Source of the DNA: Bartonella rattimassiliensis 15908
GTDB lineage: Bacteria; Pseudomonadota; Alphaproteobacteria; Rhizobiales; Rhizobiaceae
NCBI RefSeq assembly: GCF_000278215.1
Contig: NZ_JH725067.1
Span: 40,923 to 104,922, forward strand
Direction of reading: 5' to 3'
Length of the DNA stretch: 64,000 bases
Positions 8,946 through 18,867 of this stretch are shown piece by piece. Both the position numbers and the translations under genes were made by a program. The first letter of the stretch is position 1. Each line of letters begins with the position of its first letter. The notes under the pieces are model-generated. The model was not told the DNA's origin. It did no database searches and saw nothing but the letters and a program-made list of their open reading frames with translations.

Positions 8946-10265
8946 GTCTTATATCACTGCTATAAATAACGATGTGTTACGATATAATAAGACAATTTTT
9001 AAAGTTTTCTACATTGTAAGTTTTTTTATCACCGACAGTGATAATTTCAAGGCAGGGAAAATGTTATCATCAAAATTTTTTATGTTTCAATTGGTGTCTT
9101 GTTGTTTTTCAGTTTTATCTTTCTAAATTCTGCTACGCTGTAGTTTTTTCACAACCAACAATGATAAGCTCCGCGCAAAGCAATAGCGCTGTTATAATAA
9201 AACTGTTTATGGTTTTACCCCTCTTTTATTTTATCCTAATCGTAATGATCTTGGTTCCACGTCATTCCTGTATCGTGATCTGGCGTTTCATTTTTCTTTG
9301 ACAAATACGCACAATTGCAAGGCAAATATATAAAATCATAAGAACCGCTTGCATTTATTCTTTGTACGGTTACTCTTTGTTTTTGGAGTGTTAAAACTTC
9401 AGCAGAAATTTTGATATCTTGACATTTTCAAAAAGTTTTTTAATCACTTATTTTCTTTTAGGAACTATTTTATCATGAAAAATGCACGAATATCTTGTCA
9501 AAAATTCGTAATGCCTCTATCCTTTACAAATTTGCTGCAAATGAAAGAATATGTCTTTTCATGAATTGATTGCACCCTTAATCATTCCGCCGAGAAAAAA
9601 ATTTTAATCTCTCCTGCATTTTTTTAATACCAATAGAAATTCAACGAAGCTATCATATATTCTGATAAAAACAAAAAATACTCACCCTCTTGTGTAGCAT
9701 AACAGGAGCATTAAATACCTTAGATTATAAAATCATATAAATGTAAGAAATAGTTTTTATAACATACTCAATGACTTCTTTTGTTTATTGAAAGTCTTAA
9801 AGTGCATCAATATCAATAAACGTTAGTTATTTTTATCCTTCTTATAAACATAAATATAATTAAAAAATAAAATGCTGTATAGCAAAAAAATAATCAATGC
9901 TAATCCATTTATATATATTAATATTAAGTAAAGTGAACAAAAAATAATTTCACGTTTAAAATCATTATTAAAACAATTTTTCTGGAAAAATAAATTTATC
10001 TATTCAGCTGCTCAGCTGCAATATAAGATATCAAGAAGTGTTATGATGATCACATCGATAGAAAAAAGTTTGAAATGGAGAATTTTTCATCGGTTTATAG
10101 CTATTGCATTAGATGATAGAGGATCTCAGGAAAAATAACTTTTATAAAGTGCTCTTCGTAAAAAAGAGAGGCTTTTATCACGATTAACTCTGTGTGAAAA
10201 CGATCGATATTATCTTTAGAAAAAAGCCTTTAAACTAATGCAAACTTATTATCGTCTATCACTTG
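8946..10265. other. Long AT-rich spacer with possible gene debris
   Basis: Two overlapping short frames at 9038-9301 read like pieces of one secreted or membrane protein in different frames (for example MLSSKFFMFQLVSCCFSVLS then PTMISSAQSNSAV), but no family is recognisable and the reading frame changes. The rest, to the end of the RHH gene, shows nothing I can support. Confidence 0.25.
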
Positions 10266-10496
10266 TTACACTTTCCCGTATTTTTGTGAAAGTAATTCAC
10301 GTACCTCATCTGCTATTTTGGTACCACGACTTGCACAGCTGACCTTAATTAACCGATGCAAATTTTCTGGTATATCAATCGTGAGACGCTTCATGCTTTC
10401 ATTCATGCACCCCTTTTGGCTTTCTACCCATGCATCAGCTGTTAAAGGAATTGATTTATTGGTTGGTTTCGTGCCAATTTTAATTTTTTTATTCAT
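10266..10496 (-). CDS. Ribbon-helix-helix partition/regulator protein paired with ParA
   Basis: A 76-residue basic protein. Residues about 34-70 (MKRLTIDIPENLHRLIKVSC, then ASRGTKIADEVRELLSQKY) form a CopG/MetJ-like strand-helix-helix DNA-binding unit, with a flexible lysine-rich N-terminus (KKIKIGTKPTNKSIPL). The start codon overlaps the parA stop (ATGA). Small RHH proteins in this place act as centromere-binding partner and operon repressor of ParA (ParG/omega type). Repeats upstream of parA are its likely binding site. Confidence 0.75.
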   Translation of the reverse strand: MNKKIKIGTKPTNKSIPLTADAWVESQKGCMNESMKRLTIDIPENLHRLIKVSCASRGTKIADEVRELLSQKYGKV

Positions 10497-11122
10497 TGTG
10501 CAAACTCCTTGATTTCGGCTGCAACAGCTTCAATCTCTGCTGCTGCAGGGCCTTGCTGATCAACTTCATAAACAGCTTTCCCCTGTGCTGCTGATTCTGC
10601 AAAAATCACGCGTTGGGCAACGCTAGAAGAAAGAACATGTACAGGGTATATGCCAAGAGCTTCGTTTACATCACGTCCTATTGCTGTATTGACTATTTTA
10701 CGATTAATAACAAAAACAGACTTGAGATTTTCTTTATAAACGCGTGCTTCGTCAATCAGCTTTACAATTCCATCGGCTGCCCAAATATCGTAGGGACTAG
10801 GTAAAACAGGTATCACTACCAAATCTGAAGCCATAAGAGCACTACGAGCAAGATCGGTCACACGCGGAGGACCATCGATAATAATATGATCATAACTACG
10901 ACCAAGCTGTGTAACCTCTTTGTGAACCGTTGCACGTGGTAAACCAATAACTGAAAATAAAGGAGCATCTTCACGTGCAGCTGCCCAATCCAATGCGCTT
11001 CCTTGTGGGTCAACATCAATAAGCAATATGCGTGCACCAGTACGTGCAAAACTGGCTGCAAGATTCACGCTCAATGTCGTTTTTCCGACACCTCCTTTTT
11101 GATTCAAAAGTCCAATGATCAT
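10493..11122 (-). CDS. parA: ParA-family partition ATPase
   Basis: A 209-residue small ParA/MinD-type ATPase. Deviant Walker A NQKGGVGKTT (residues 7-16), A' motif LLIDVDPQGSALDWA (about 34-48), Walker B HIIIDGPP (about 79-86) and the PVLPSPYDIWA loop are all present. It lacks an N-terminal HTH, so it belongs to the plasmid-type Ib group, which depends on a small RHH partner, exactly what follows it. AAAGG lies 9 bases before the ATG. A partition operon on a chromosome suggests a former plasmid, integrative element or phage-plasmid. Confidence 0.9.
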   Translation of the reverse strand: MIIGLLNQKGGVGKTTLSVNLAASFARTGARILLIDVDPQGSALDWAAAREDAPLFSVIGLPRATVHKEVTQLGRSYDHIIIDGPPRVTDLARSALMASDLVVIPVLPSPYDIWAADGIVKLIDEARVYKENLKSVFVINRKIVNTAIGRDVNEALGIYPVHVLSSSVAQRVIFAESAAQGKAVYEVDQQGPAAAEIEAVAAEIKEFAQ

Positions 11123-11222
11123 TCATGAGGCCTTTCAGCATTATCGTTTTTACGATTATACAGAAAGTAACAAAAGAAGCAAGCATTCAAGCACGCGTAA
11201 AATAAACACCCTTCTCATTTTG

Positions 11223-11326
11223 TAGGATAAAAATTTAGGATAAAAACAACAGCTCCCAATTTTATCTTTAATATTCTTTTAGTCTAGGAAAAAACATTAT
11301 GAATATGATGTTTTTTAGGATAAAAA
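11223..11326. promoter_or_regulatory. Three direct repeats upstream of parA (candidate operator/centromere)
   Basis: The 11-mer TAGGATAAAAA occurs exactly three times, at 11223-11233, 11236-11246 (13-base phase) and 11316-11326. A near copy (TAGGAAAAAA) starts at 11285. They lie 100-205 bases upstream of the parA start. RHH partners of small ParA proteins bind short direct or inverted repeats in this place. Confidence 0.5.
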
Positions 11327-12379
11327 ATAAATTGAAACAATAAACACACCCTTCTTCCCAGCACTAAAGGGAAGGTTTTAAAATCCATATCGATCTGTAA
11401 AAAATAATTTGTAAGTAATCTTTATCTCGTACTTTCCACTTGATTTCCTTTGTGTGGTTCACTTCATAAAATTCTACAAGAAAGCTTTACGCTTAAATAT
11501 ATAATAAACATGTACATTTGAAGACATAAAAATGTATGAAAAGTTATGCGATGATCAAGAAAATATTATTTTTATTTCACCTTTTATCATTGTTTCATCT
11601 TCTTTTTTTTTCCGTTACCAATATACCTCATTTATATGCTATAGACACCTAAAACGATAAAAAAAGAATGAATTTCACATTCCGTATAAAAGGCACACAA
11701 AGCATTCTATAAAAAGCCGTAAGCCATAAGTTTTATGGTTTCTTAGCAACATATTGATTGATCATCATTCATTATTTTGCATATTGAATGGGATTTTGCA
11801 TGTTGAATAAGAAAGCCGAAATTTGTAAGATTTTCTCATTTTAAGCTCTCTTATATTGCAACAATTAAAATCACCTTCTTGCATATCAAAAGCAGAGCTA
11901 TCATGTGAGCAAAAATTGTTAAAGGTAGAAATAAAAGTGCCTTTTTATGAAGAGTCTTAAGGTCAAAAATTGTTGGCAGCATCAGTGGCTTGTGCATGAT
12001 GATGAGACCGGCTTGTAATTGTTCTTGAATGTAAAGATGGGAAGACACAATGGATATACTCTTTATGCTCGAAAGGGTAAAATGAGTTTGAAGAGATATA
12101 AGGATATCTATGGATGTAAACAAGTAACACAATGGGATGTTCTATGCTTTATAAACACAATGAATGTTCCATAGGAGAGCACTTCTTTATCTTTCATAAG
12201 GTTGAATAACGAACATATTGCGGATAAAGATATTGGACACCTTATAACTCATTTTTCCCAAGTATATCTTCTCGACAAACAGAAGATTTTTGTTAAGATG
12301 TCGTTGAAAAATTTTCCTTTATCATGTTTTTATAGACCAAAGAGTATCGTGAAGATTGTGCAATTGGGAATAAATAAAA
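11327..12379. other. Spacer between parA and the TIGR01244 gene
   Basis: About 1 kb of AT-rich DNA with no supportable gene. Short frames at 11851-12132 and 12202-12399 have no family likeness and no ribosome-binding site. Confidence 0.35.
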
Positions 12380-12709
12380 ATGAATTTTCAACAAATTGAA
12401 CCTGATATTTTTATTGGTGCCCAGATTAGCATAGAAGATATCAAAACATTGGCACAAGCTGGTTTTAAAACAATCATCTGTAACCGCCCCGATAATGAGG
12501 AGCCTCATCAACCTAGTTTTTCTAGCATAAAAACGGTCGCAAATGAATATGGCATAGAAGCCTATCATATTCCCATTTCTCCTCCGACCATAGAAAAATC
12601 AGATATTGAAACTATGCAAACAATTTTAAAGACAGCTTCTTTTCCTCTTTTCGCTTATTGTTATCGTGGAACACGTTCGCTGCATCTTTATCGTTTAGCG
12701 CTTCTTTAA
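12380..12709 (+). CDS. TIGR01244-family phosphatase / sulfurtransferase-like protein (Blh type), C-terminally short
   Basis: A 109-residue protein with the cysteine-phosphatase-like fold of the TIGR01244 (beta-lactamase hydrolase-like) group: FIGAQISIEDIKTLAQAGFK, ICNRPDNEEPHQPSF, and the active loop AYCYRGTRS (CX4R) near residue 93. The family normally runs 15-30 residues past the active loop, ending in a G-Y-x-L helix; here a stop follows at LHLYRLALL. In rhizobia related domains act in sulfide handling. It may be functional but trimmed. Confidence 0.75.
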   Translation: MNFQQIEPDIFIGAQISIEDIKTLAQAGFKTIICNRPDNEEPHQPSFSSIKTVANEYGIEAYHIPISPPTIEKSDIETMQTILKTASFPLFAYCYRGTRSLHLYRLALL

Positions 12710-12834
12710 CGTATGCTTCATGCGCTTCCTCCTTGTCCTAAAAGACAAAGATTTTTAAATCGATACTGATTTGTAAAAATAATCTGTAAATAATTTTTGT
12801 CTGGCACCTTCTACATTTGGCACTTTCTGCTTGA
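12710..12834. other. Short spacer sharing sequence with 11.4 kb
   Basis: The text AAATCGATACTGATTTGTAA with the following AATAATTTGT-like and CTTTCCACTTGATTTC-like words resembles 11382-11455, so a duplicated intergenic segment flanks the 11.4-12.7 kb block on both sides. Confidence 0.35.
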
Positions 12835-13045
12835 CTTTTCTTCATGGACGCCATTGTAAAATAGGTGTGATGAGCTTTAAGACATGTTTCTTTAAAAAAG
12901 CACGTGAATGAGAAACATAAGAGCGCTCTGTTTTGTATGGGGAATGTAATTTCCCATTAAAGGGCGCCATCATGAAATGGATATGGGAAGCGTTGAGAAA
13001 TGTTTCTGTAAAACAAATATGTAAATTAGACATATAAATCAATGT
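12835..13045 (+). pseudogene. Two partial integrase blocks in tandem, copy C
   Basis: The LKKARE-WRSVL-type block of the dispersed integrase family appears twice in a row: TTTCTTTAAAAAAGCACGTG... then AGCGCTCTGTTTTGTATGGG near 12890-12945, and a second shorter GLGALRDVSLKQ-like block (ATGGGAAGCGTTGAGAAATG region) at 12978-13030. Both are broken by stops. This looks like recombination between decayed copies. Confidence 0.45.
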
Positions 13046-13453
13046 ATTATATATTATAACTCAAGGTTTTTACAGTATTTACGAGTGAAAATAGGCTTAT
13101 ATTTTAGGCTTATATTTAAAGTATACGTACAAGTACATGACAGATATGTATTTCATGAAAAATCTACAAAGTTTGGAGCTTGTAGTGTTTTGTTTTTCAA
13201 TTGAACGTGGAAGTGGGGGAGGTTACCCTTAAAAGGATTATGATGATTTAAGAGAATAAAAAATTGTGTTTGACTATAAAAAAACGCTTATAAAAAATAA
13301 TTGGTAAAACAAAAGCAGTTAGCTACAACAGTTGAAATCAATCTATGATTAATCTGCTGTGTTAAATTGTTTTTTTAGTCTTAAGTTTGCGCTCTTCTTT
13401 GAAAATTTTACCCAAAAGTTTAGGTATTTCATTAAAAAGCAAAGAGAATCTTT

Positions 13454-13549
13454 TTAGTAGATCTCTATTACGAGAGCTAAAACAATAAAAGCATTGATGC
13501 TGATGATCAAGGTTGAATAAAGCATAGCGGTTTTTACAAGATCAGTCAT
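13454..13549 (-). CDS. Candidate 31-residue membrane protein
   Basis: A frame too short for usual gene calling: ATG at 13549, stop TAA at 13456-13454, AGAGG 5 bases ahead. The product starts MTDLVKTAMLYSTLIISINA and continues FIVLALVIEIY: a short polar start, one hydrophobic helix and an acidic end. It is clean of rare features and better formed than its surroundings. Function unknown. Confidence 0.4.
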   Translation of the reverse strand: MTDLVKTAMLYSTLIISINAFIVLALVIEIY

Positions 13550-13583
13550 AAGAACCTCTTTCTATTCGTTTGGAGGTGATTTT

Positions 13584-13634
13584 ATGAATAACAATATGTT
13601 ACAGATTGTAATATATGCTGATACAACATATTAG
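13584..13634 (+). other. Micro-ORF behind a perfect Shine-Dalgarno
   Basis: GGAGGTGA, a perfect anti-16S match, stands at 13572-13579, four bases before ATG at 13584. The frame encodes only 16 residues (MNNNMLQIVIYADTTY). It diverges from the 31-residue frame with 34 bases between starts. It may be the start of a lost gene or a leader. Confidence 0.25.
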
Positions 13635-13789
13635 GCAAGCTTAAAATTTTTTCTTTTTATAAAGGCTTGAAGAATTAGAACCCTGTAAGGCATAAAAAGA
13701 AAAGCTTTAAAATGAGTATTGATTGATTTTGTAGGTTTTGTGTTTCAGAAACCTCTTTTTATCCTGTTATATCATAAAATACTGTCATT

Positions 13790-14085
13790 TGAAGTGTAGG
13801 GAGGACGTCAAACATGCTTTCTAGATCGTTTATCTCATAATAAGATTGGTTGATTCTTGCATGGAGAAAAAATGTTTCAAACAGAATATACTTGTGTTGC
13901 TATATTTATGCTTATGGAGAAGCAAGCTGGCACCATCATTATATTTACCAACTCTCAATGTTGCGGACAACCCTTGAATTCAGATGGTTCATAAGAGCCA
14001 TTTTTACTCCTTTCTTATATAGTTTTTACCCACACACCAGTTCCGCTTATGACATGCAAGCAAGGGATGTTAATTGTTTCAATCT
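13790..14085 (-). pseudogene. Decayed integrase 5' fragment, copy D
   Basis: Minus-strand copy with the family leader (ACCCACACACCAGTTCCGCT on the plus strand near 14031) and the start AAAGGAGTAAAAATGGCTCT around 13995-14014. The following blocks match LNIESWKYNDGASLLLHKHK of the arm-type DNA-binding domain. Frameshifts and stops throughout. A long plus-strand frame crossing this region is only its shadow. Confidence 0.6.
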
Positions 14086-14184
14086 GAGAGGGTTTAGAAT
14101 AAGAAAGTCTTACTATATTCGGGTCTTTAATTCAATATGTAAAATAGTAAATTATCATTATAAATCAATGTGTTGTGATATTTG

Positions 14185-14600
14185 GGCGCTTGTTTTAAAG
14201 AAATATTTCTTAGGGTAACCATATTGCATAATGGTGCTTGTGAAAAATAGAGCGCCATTGGGTTGTTTATTTACATGCTTTTTTAAAGAGATATGTTTTA
14301 AAGCTTGTCATCCCCATTTCATGACGGCGGCCATGCAGGGTAGAACGATAAAGCCCCTATGAATAATATAAAACTTCATGAATAAGATAAATTTATAGAG
14401 CATCACCATCTTTGCGCTTATCAAAGTCATAAGCCAACATCATTCCATATTTTACCAGCTTTTGGGTGTTGCTAGTCCTTGGTATTTGAGAGCATTCATA
14501 AGAGGCATTTTTACTCCTTTCTTCTAGTAACTTTACTCTTACGCTAGCTCTGCTTGGGATGGGTAAGTAAACGGGTTCAATTGGAGAAAGGTTACAAGAA
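14185..14600 (-). pseudogene. Decayed integrase 5' fragment, copy E (best preserved N-terminus)
   Basis: On the minus strand it reads MPLMNALKYQGLATPKSW, then YKRKDGDAL-like, IIHRGFIVLPCMAAVMKWG and LFKKACK, then WRSIF: the order LQ-GAGKY-DGxGLWLYKRKDG-YTIHGRRREMGLG-VSLKKARE-WRSVL of P4-type integrase N-termini. AAAGGAG precedes the ATG at 14509. Stops and at least one frameshift make it non-coding. This copy gave the clearest family call. Confidence 0.65.
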
Positions 14601-14639
14601 GAAAATCCTACGATATTTGAGACTTGGATTTAAGTTGAA

Positions 14640-14905
14640 AGCAGATGTTTTACCTTTATAAATTAACGTGTCGATCATGAACGCTATAACGGTAAGGCTC
14701 CTATGAAATAAGATAAAAGTTTGAGTAATATAAAATCTATAGAGTGCTATTATTTTCATACCTAATGAAGCAAAAAATTGGCATCGTCATATATGCACAT
14801 CCAATGTTTACAATAGTCCTTGGTTTTTGAGAAAGAGGTATAACGTCTTTTTTTAGTGTACTTTATCAGTCCGTTAGGTTTTGTTTGTAATATGCAAACA
14901 AATGA
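14640..14905 (-). pseudogene. Decayed integrase 5' fragment, copy F
   Basis: More eroded minus-strand copy directly beside copy E, sharing the leader, the ALKYQ/KNQGLL-like block and the REMG-equivalent region (CGATCATGAACGCTATAACG). Copies D, E and F are in head-to-tail tandem over 1.1 kb. Confidence 0.5.
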
Positions 14906-16125
14906 GCTTAATTCATTCAACGTAGAAGAGATGTGAAAGGCGATAATTCTACGATTTTTAAGATATTTATTTAGGATAATCAATAATAATTAAATCAATA
15001 TATCGATTTATCTGGACAAACATTTCAATGAAAGAGAATAACTTTTTTAGGACCCTGAAAATAAGAGGAAATTCGTCGTAGAAATTGTACCTTTATTATA
15101 AAATGATTGTTTTCAGTTTTTGTGCCAGCAGCGCATGTAAAGCAGGAATATTTAAGAGTGAATTATGTGTTATGGAGTGAAATAATCTACAGAAAGATGA
15201 TGTGAAATACTAAAAATATCAATATGGGGGGAAGTTATGCGTTATGCGATTGAAAGCATATCGAACTGGCAGACTAAGAAACTCTTGAAAAGGTTTAAAA
15301 AATCTTATATAGTTATTCACTGCAAAGAAAAGCGAATGATAATTTAAAAAGGGAGATTGAGGGCTGTTTAGCTATTTTAAGATGCCTTCTTTAATAGCGC
15401 TATATGGCTGATCTGTTCAAAAGAACATTCTTTTTGTGTTTTGTGTGAAAAATTGCATGTGTGCAGAGTATGCAGGACAGGAAGGTGTGTCCTTTTTAAA
15501 TGGATGCAAGCTAATCTTGTAGAATGCCATCCTATGCGGTGTCGAAGGTATACAGGGTTAGGTGTGGGGAAAGCCATAAGGTTATAGAGGATAAAATGCT
15601 GTGATCAGTAAGTTATTCAGTAAAATGCTAAATTTTAAGTAGGCTTTAAGTCTTTGATAGGTTGCGAGATATTGCAAAATACGTTGTAAGTTTTTGTTGG
15701 CAGATGTTTTTTTGTGGCTAAGATGATAGTCAGAGCAAGATGAGAGTTAGAGTATTGTTGTTCTCTGTTGAAGGCTTGATGACGATAAAGTAGGCAAAAC
15801 GAACAAAATAGAGTACAAAACGAACAAAATAGAGTGAATGTGAAAATTTCAGTCTTGCGGCGTAGAGGTTTAAGTTTTTTTAAGTTTATAGCATTTTGAT
15901 TAACTTATACAGCAGCAATAATAGTTTTGGAGCAAAGCAAGAAAAAGTATTTCAAAGAATGCGTTGAGAATTGCAAGGAGTATACGCTTTTAAGGGTTGT
16001 GGTGCTGTTGTTTGAGCAATGCTCGCGCTACGAGTGCAATTGAATGTATCAGCATTGAAGAGAAACTGTTTAATCTCCCTCATTTGAAAGCAAGATTGAA
16101 CAATATGATTGAAGGGGAAATAAAA
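14906..16125. other. Spacer with a 21-base tandem repeat
   Basis: No gene recognised over 1.2 kb. The 21-mer beginning CAAAACGAACAAAATAGAGT occurs twice in direct tandem at 15795-15815 and 15816-15836 (last base differs). Confidence 0.4.
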
Positions 16126-16530
16126 ATGTCTGTAGTGCAATATGGTGATGATAGTTTTGCAGCAAAAGCAAAAGTTCTTGATAATAATCTTATTGATCGT
16201 GATTGGGCGATGACAAAATTTATCTCTGCTGTTAAAGGGTTAGCCCAAGTGATTGATTATGAAAGCAATATGCTAGAGAGCAGTGGTGTGCCAGATTACG
16301 AAGAAATAAATTTATGTAAAATACGAGGATTGCGGGATCTTAATAAATCTATGAGCGATGTAAAACGCTACATGAATCAAGATATTGAAAATGAGGTTGA
16401 AAGTTTGTTGTCTGATTTACAAGAAAAATTACTGCGTAATAGTGAATTACTTCAAACGCATTTAGGTGCAATCAATGATCTTTCGCGAGCTATGCAAATA
16501 GCTGGACGTGTAAAAGAAACAGAGGAATGA
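16126..16530 (+). CDS. Helical coiled-coil protein, FlgN-like
   Basis: A 134-residue acidic, all-helical protein. The start at 16126 is chosen over 15997 because AAGGGG lies about 10 bases ahead and the upstream extension is cysteine-rich and unlikely. The heptad-like pattern, with MLESSGVPDYEEINLCKIRG in the middle and LQEKLLRNSELLQTHLGAIN near the end, resembles FlgN-type flagellar export chaperones. No flagellar gene is visible nearby. The assignment is by pattern only; other small coiled-coil proteins could look the same. Confidence 0.5.
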   Translation: MSVVQYGDDSFAAKAKVLDNNLIDRDWAMTKFISAVKGLAQVIDYESNMLESSGVPDYEEINLCKIRGLRDLNKSMSDVKRYMNQDIENEVESLLSDLQEKLLRNSELLQTHLGAINDLSRAMQIAGRVKETEE

Positions 16531-16979
16531 TCCAAATTTGGTCAATGTCAGTTGTTTTAAGCAATGACAATGAGGAGATGGAGCATTGATTTGAGTAAAG
16601 GTCGTGTTTGTTAAGTGTCCGTGTTTGAAGTGTGTTTGCATATTTAAATTATTGTTATTATTCGTTGTATCAAAAACGATGTTTTCAAAACGTATACAAA
16701 GCAGTACTTAAAACAGTGTTCATTTAAAATAGTATCCTTTGAAACGTGGTGGTAGGAACCATACGCTGTGGGAAGTTAAGGGGAAGAAGCTAAAAATAAG
16801 GTGGTTTGTTAAAAGAGCATTGTTTGCAGATTGGTGTGGTAGGGATCTGCATTTTTTAGTTCGGGTAGGAGGAGATCAAAAGAATAGTTAGGCCAGCTTA
16901 TGGTGCTTTATGAAATGGCTTCCTTTTGAAGTAGTATATTATTTCCTTTGGGATTGCATAATGTAAGGTTTTATACTTT
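16531..16979. other. Spacer with a possible HTH-gene 3' relic
   Basis: Nothing coding is supported. The stretch 16765-16815 resembles the 3' end and downstream flank of the HTH gene at 4.4 kb, so a vanished Brt/Trp-type unit may have stood here. Confidence 0.25.
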
Positions 16980-18300
16980 TTCTTCTCATATTGATAAATC
17001 AATCAAAATCATTCGTTTGCACATCATAAAGCCATTATAATTCCATGCTTCGTGGTTTTTCAATGTATAGCGTTTAAAGTTATCAGAATCTCGCATGTTA
17101 TTTTTCTTAATTTTTATAATGCTAATCATTCCAGTGGAAATAATGAGTGCAGACATCGTTAAAAAAGAGCTCACAACTCTTACGAGTGCAAAAAGTCCAG
17201 CAATAAAGCCAGATACAGCTTCAGCAGAATTTGCTAGAGTTGAAAAGGTTCCAAAACTCTTACAAAAATCTTCACGATGAGAATATAATTGAATGGCTGA
17301 AACTAAACTAATATCCACAAATGTACCAATCAATCCTAAAATAAAGGCGGACGCGAGAAGCAGTTTTAAATAAAGGACTGAAGTTAAAGGTATAACAAAC
17401 AGAATAACTCCATACAGAAGCCAAAATACCATGAGCTTCAATGCTGTAATATTTAATATAATTTTACTATATAATAAACCGTCTATAATCGTTCCAGCAG
17501 CCATGAGAGAAAAAATAGAACTCACAAGGCTTTCCTCTTCATCTGCAGAAAGAACAAAAGCTGGAATTAAAAATCTTAAAATTGCACCCGTAAAGAGAAT
17601 AGCAACTGATGAGCCAACGAGTGTAATAAATAAATTTTTATGAAATTAAATGATTTATTCTCGCTTGAATCTAAATTCACGAAATTAAATCACACGATAA
17701 TAGATATAAGATAGGTAAAAAAATCAAAAATAAGAACTGCAGGTTTGTTGGCGAAAAGAAGCAATAGGGAACACAACTAAAGGGCAAATTACAGATGCTG
17801 TTTCCTCTATAATTTGTGCAATTCTATTTGCCTTTGTCAGATCCTTTCTTGGAAAATATTCTGGGAATAGCAGCTTGAAAACTCAGTTGAAAAACACTCT
17901 TTCCTATTGTTGTACATATTGCTGTAAAAATGAGAATAATAATATGAGCACTCCCTGTTATATAGGTTATCAAAACGAATAATGAGGCAAATAATCTCAT
18001 TAATTCACTTAAGATCATATTTTTCTTCAAAGAAAAATTATCCGCTAACCAACTGCCTATAGGTCCAAAAAAAGAAAAGGGATAAAGCGAAAAAAATACA
18101 CAAGACCTATAAAAAAGGAGTTACCTGTTAATTCTAAGACAAGAAAAATAAAAACAACTTCATAAGCATAGTCGCCAACTTTAGAAATAAAAAGAGAAGA
18201 AAAAAGAGAAAATGGGCTCTTTTTTTAAAATAAATCCATCTCAACCATCCGATATTAAATTTTTCGACAGTTAAAGTTCCACTCCCTTTAATAAAATTGG
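16980..18300 (-). pseudogene. MFS transporter pseudogene
   Basis: Minus-strand pieces in different frames form one major-facilitator protein: N-terminal FISKVGDYAYEVVFIFLVLE followed by FFIGLVYFFRFIPFSFFGPI, GSWLADNFSLKKNMILSELM (18.2-18.0 kb), a middle piece ending IPRIFSKKGSDKGK (17824-18030), and a C-terminal piece with FVDISLVSAIQLYSHREDFC (16986-17525). Frameshifts and stops lie near 18.05 and 17.65-17.8 kb. It resembles the MFS_3 (NreB/enterobactin-exporter-like) branch. It cannot make a full transporter. Confidence 0.75.
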
Positions 18301-18529
18301 CGATATAAACTTCAAGGGAATATGCATCATAAAATAAGCATTTAGACCAATATTTTGATTTTAGTAGAAGTTTTTATCCTTTTAAAGAATGAATATATCA
18401 GTGAACAGATATTATCATATATAAGTTCTTTTTTAGCTATAAATCTACTCGTTTCATCCAGTTTTTTTGCGAGGAGTCGTGCAGATAAAAAACGTTTAAG
18501 AATTGCCTAAAATTCCTATAATGAATGGT
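18301..18529. other. Short AT-rich spacer
   Basis: No feature supported between the MFS relic and integrase copy G. Confidence 0.3.
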
Positions 18530-18795
18530 CTCAAGTGCTAAAAGTTGTTGCACGTCAGAGGCAGCAAAGTGCATGATAATGCCACTGCGCTTTTTTGTTA
18601 AGCATAACGATGGTGGTGCTCTGTAGATTTTATATTATTTCCATAGGGGTTTTATCATTATACCATTTACAATTGCAAGTTGTCTCACGAGGTAGTTGTG
18701 TTATGAACACCATTGCGAAATTAGGCTTGAGAAGATTGAGAGATGTTTTCTTAAAAAAAGCGTGTGAATTGGCAATATAAGTATATTCCATTTGA
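18530..18795 (+). pseudogene. Decayed integrase 5' fragment, copy G
   Basis: Plus-strand copy. Blocks correspond to KHNDGGAL-x-ILYYF and then, near 18735-18780, LRRLRDVFLKKACELA, which matches LGALRDVSLKKARELA of P4-type integrases. It lies just downstream of the autotransporter array. Confidence 0.55.
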
Positions 18796-18812
18796 AGGGG
18801 ACTGTTTTACGT

Positions 18813-18841
18813 AAAAGGGCAGCACAAAGCACGACCCTTTT
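18813..18841 (-). terminator. Rho-independent terminator of autotransporter gene 1
   Basis: On the minus strand AAAAGGG at 18841-18835 pairs with CCCTTTT at 18819-18813, with an inner GTGC/GC(T)G extension. It lies 27 bases after the stop codon. Confidence 0.6.
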
Positions 18842-18867
18842 ATTTAAGTTAAAATTGAATTCTTGTT

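Noticed and set aside
13850..14218. 122-codon plus-strand frame
   Set aside because: It runs antisense through integrase copy D, whose leader and blocks explain the sequence better.
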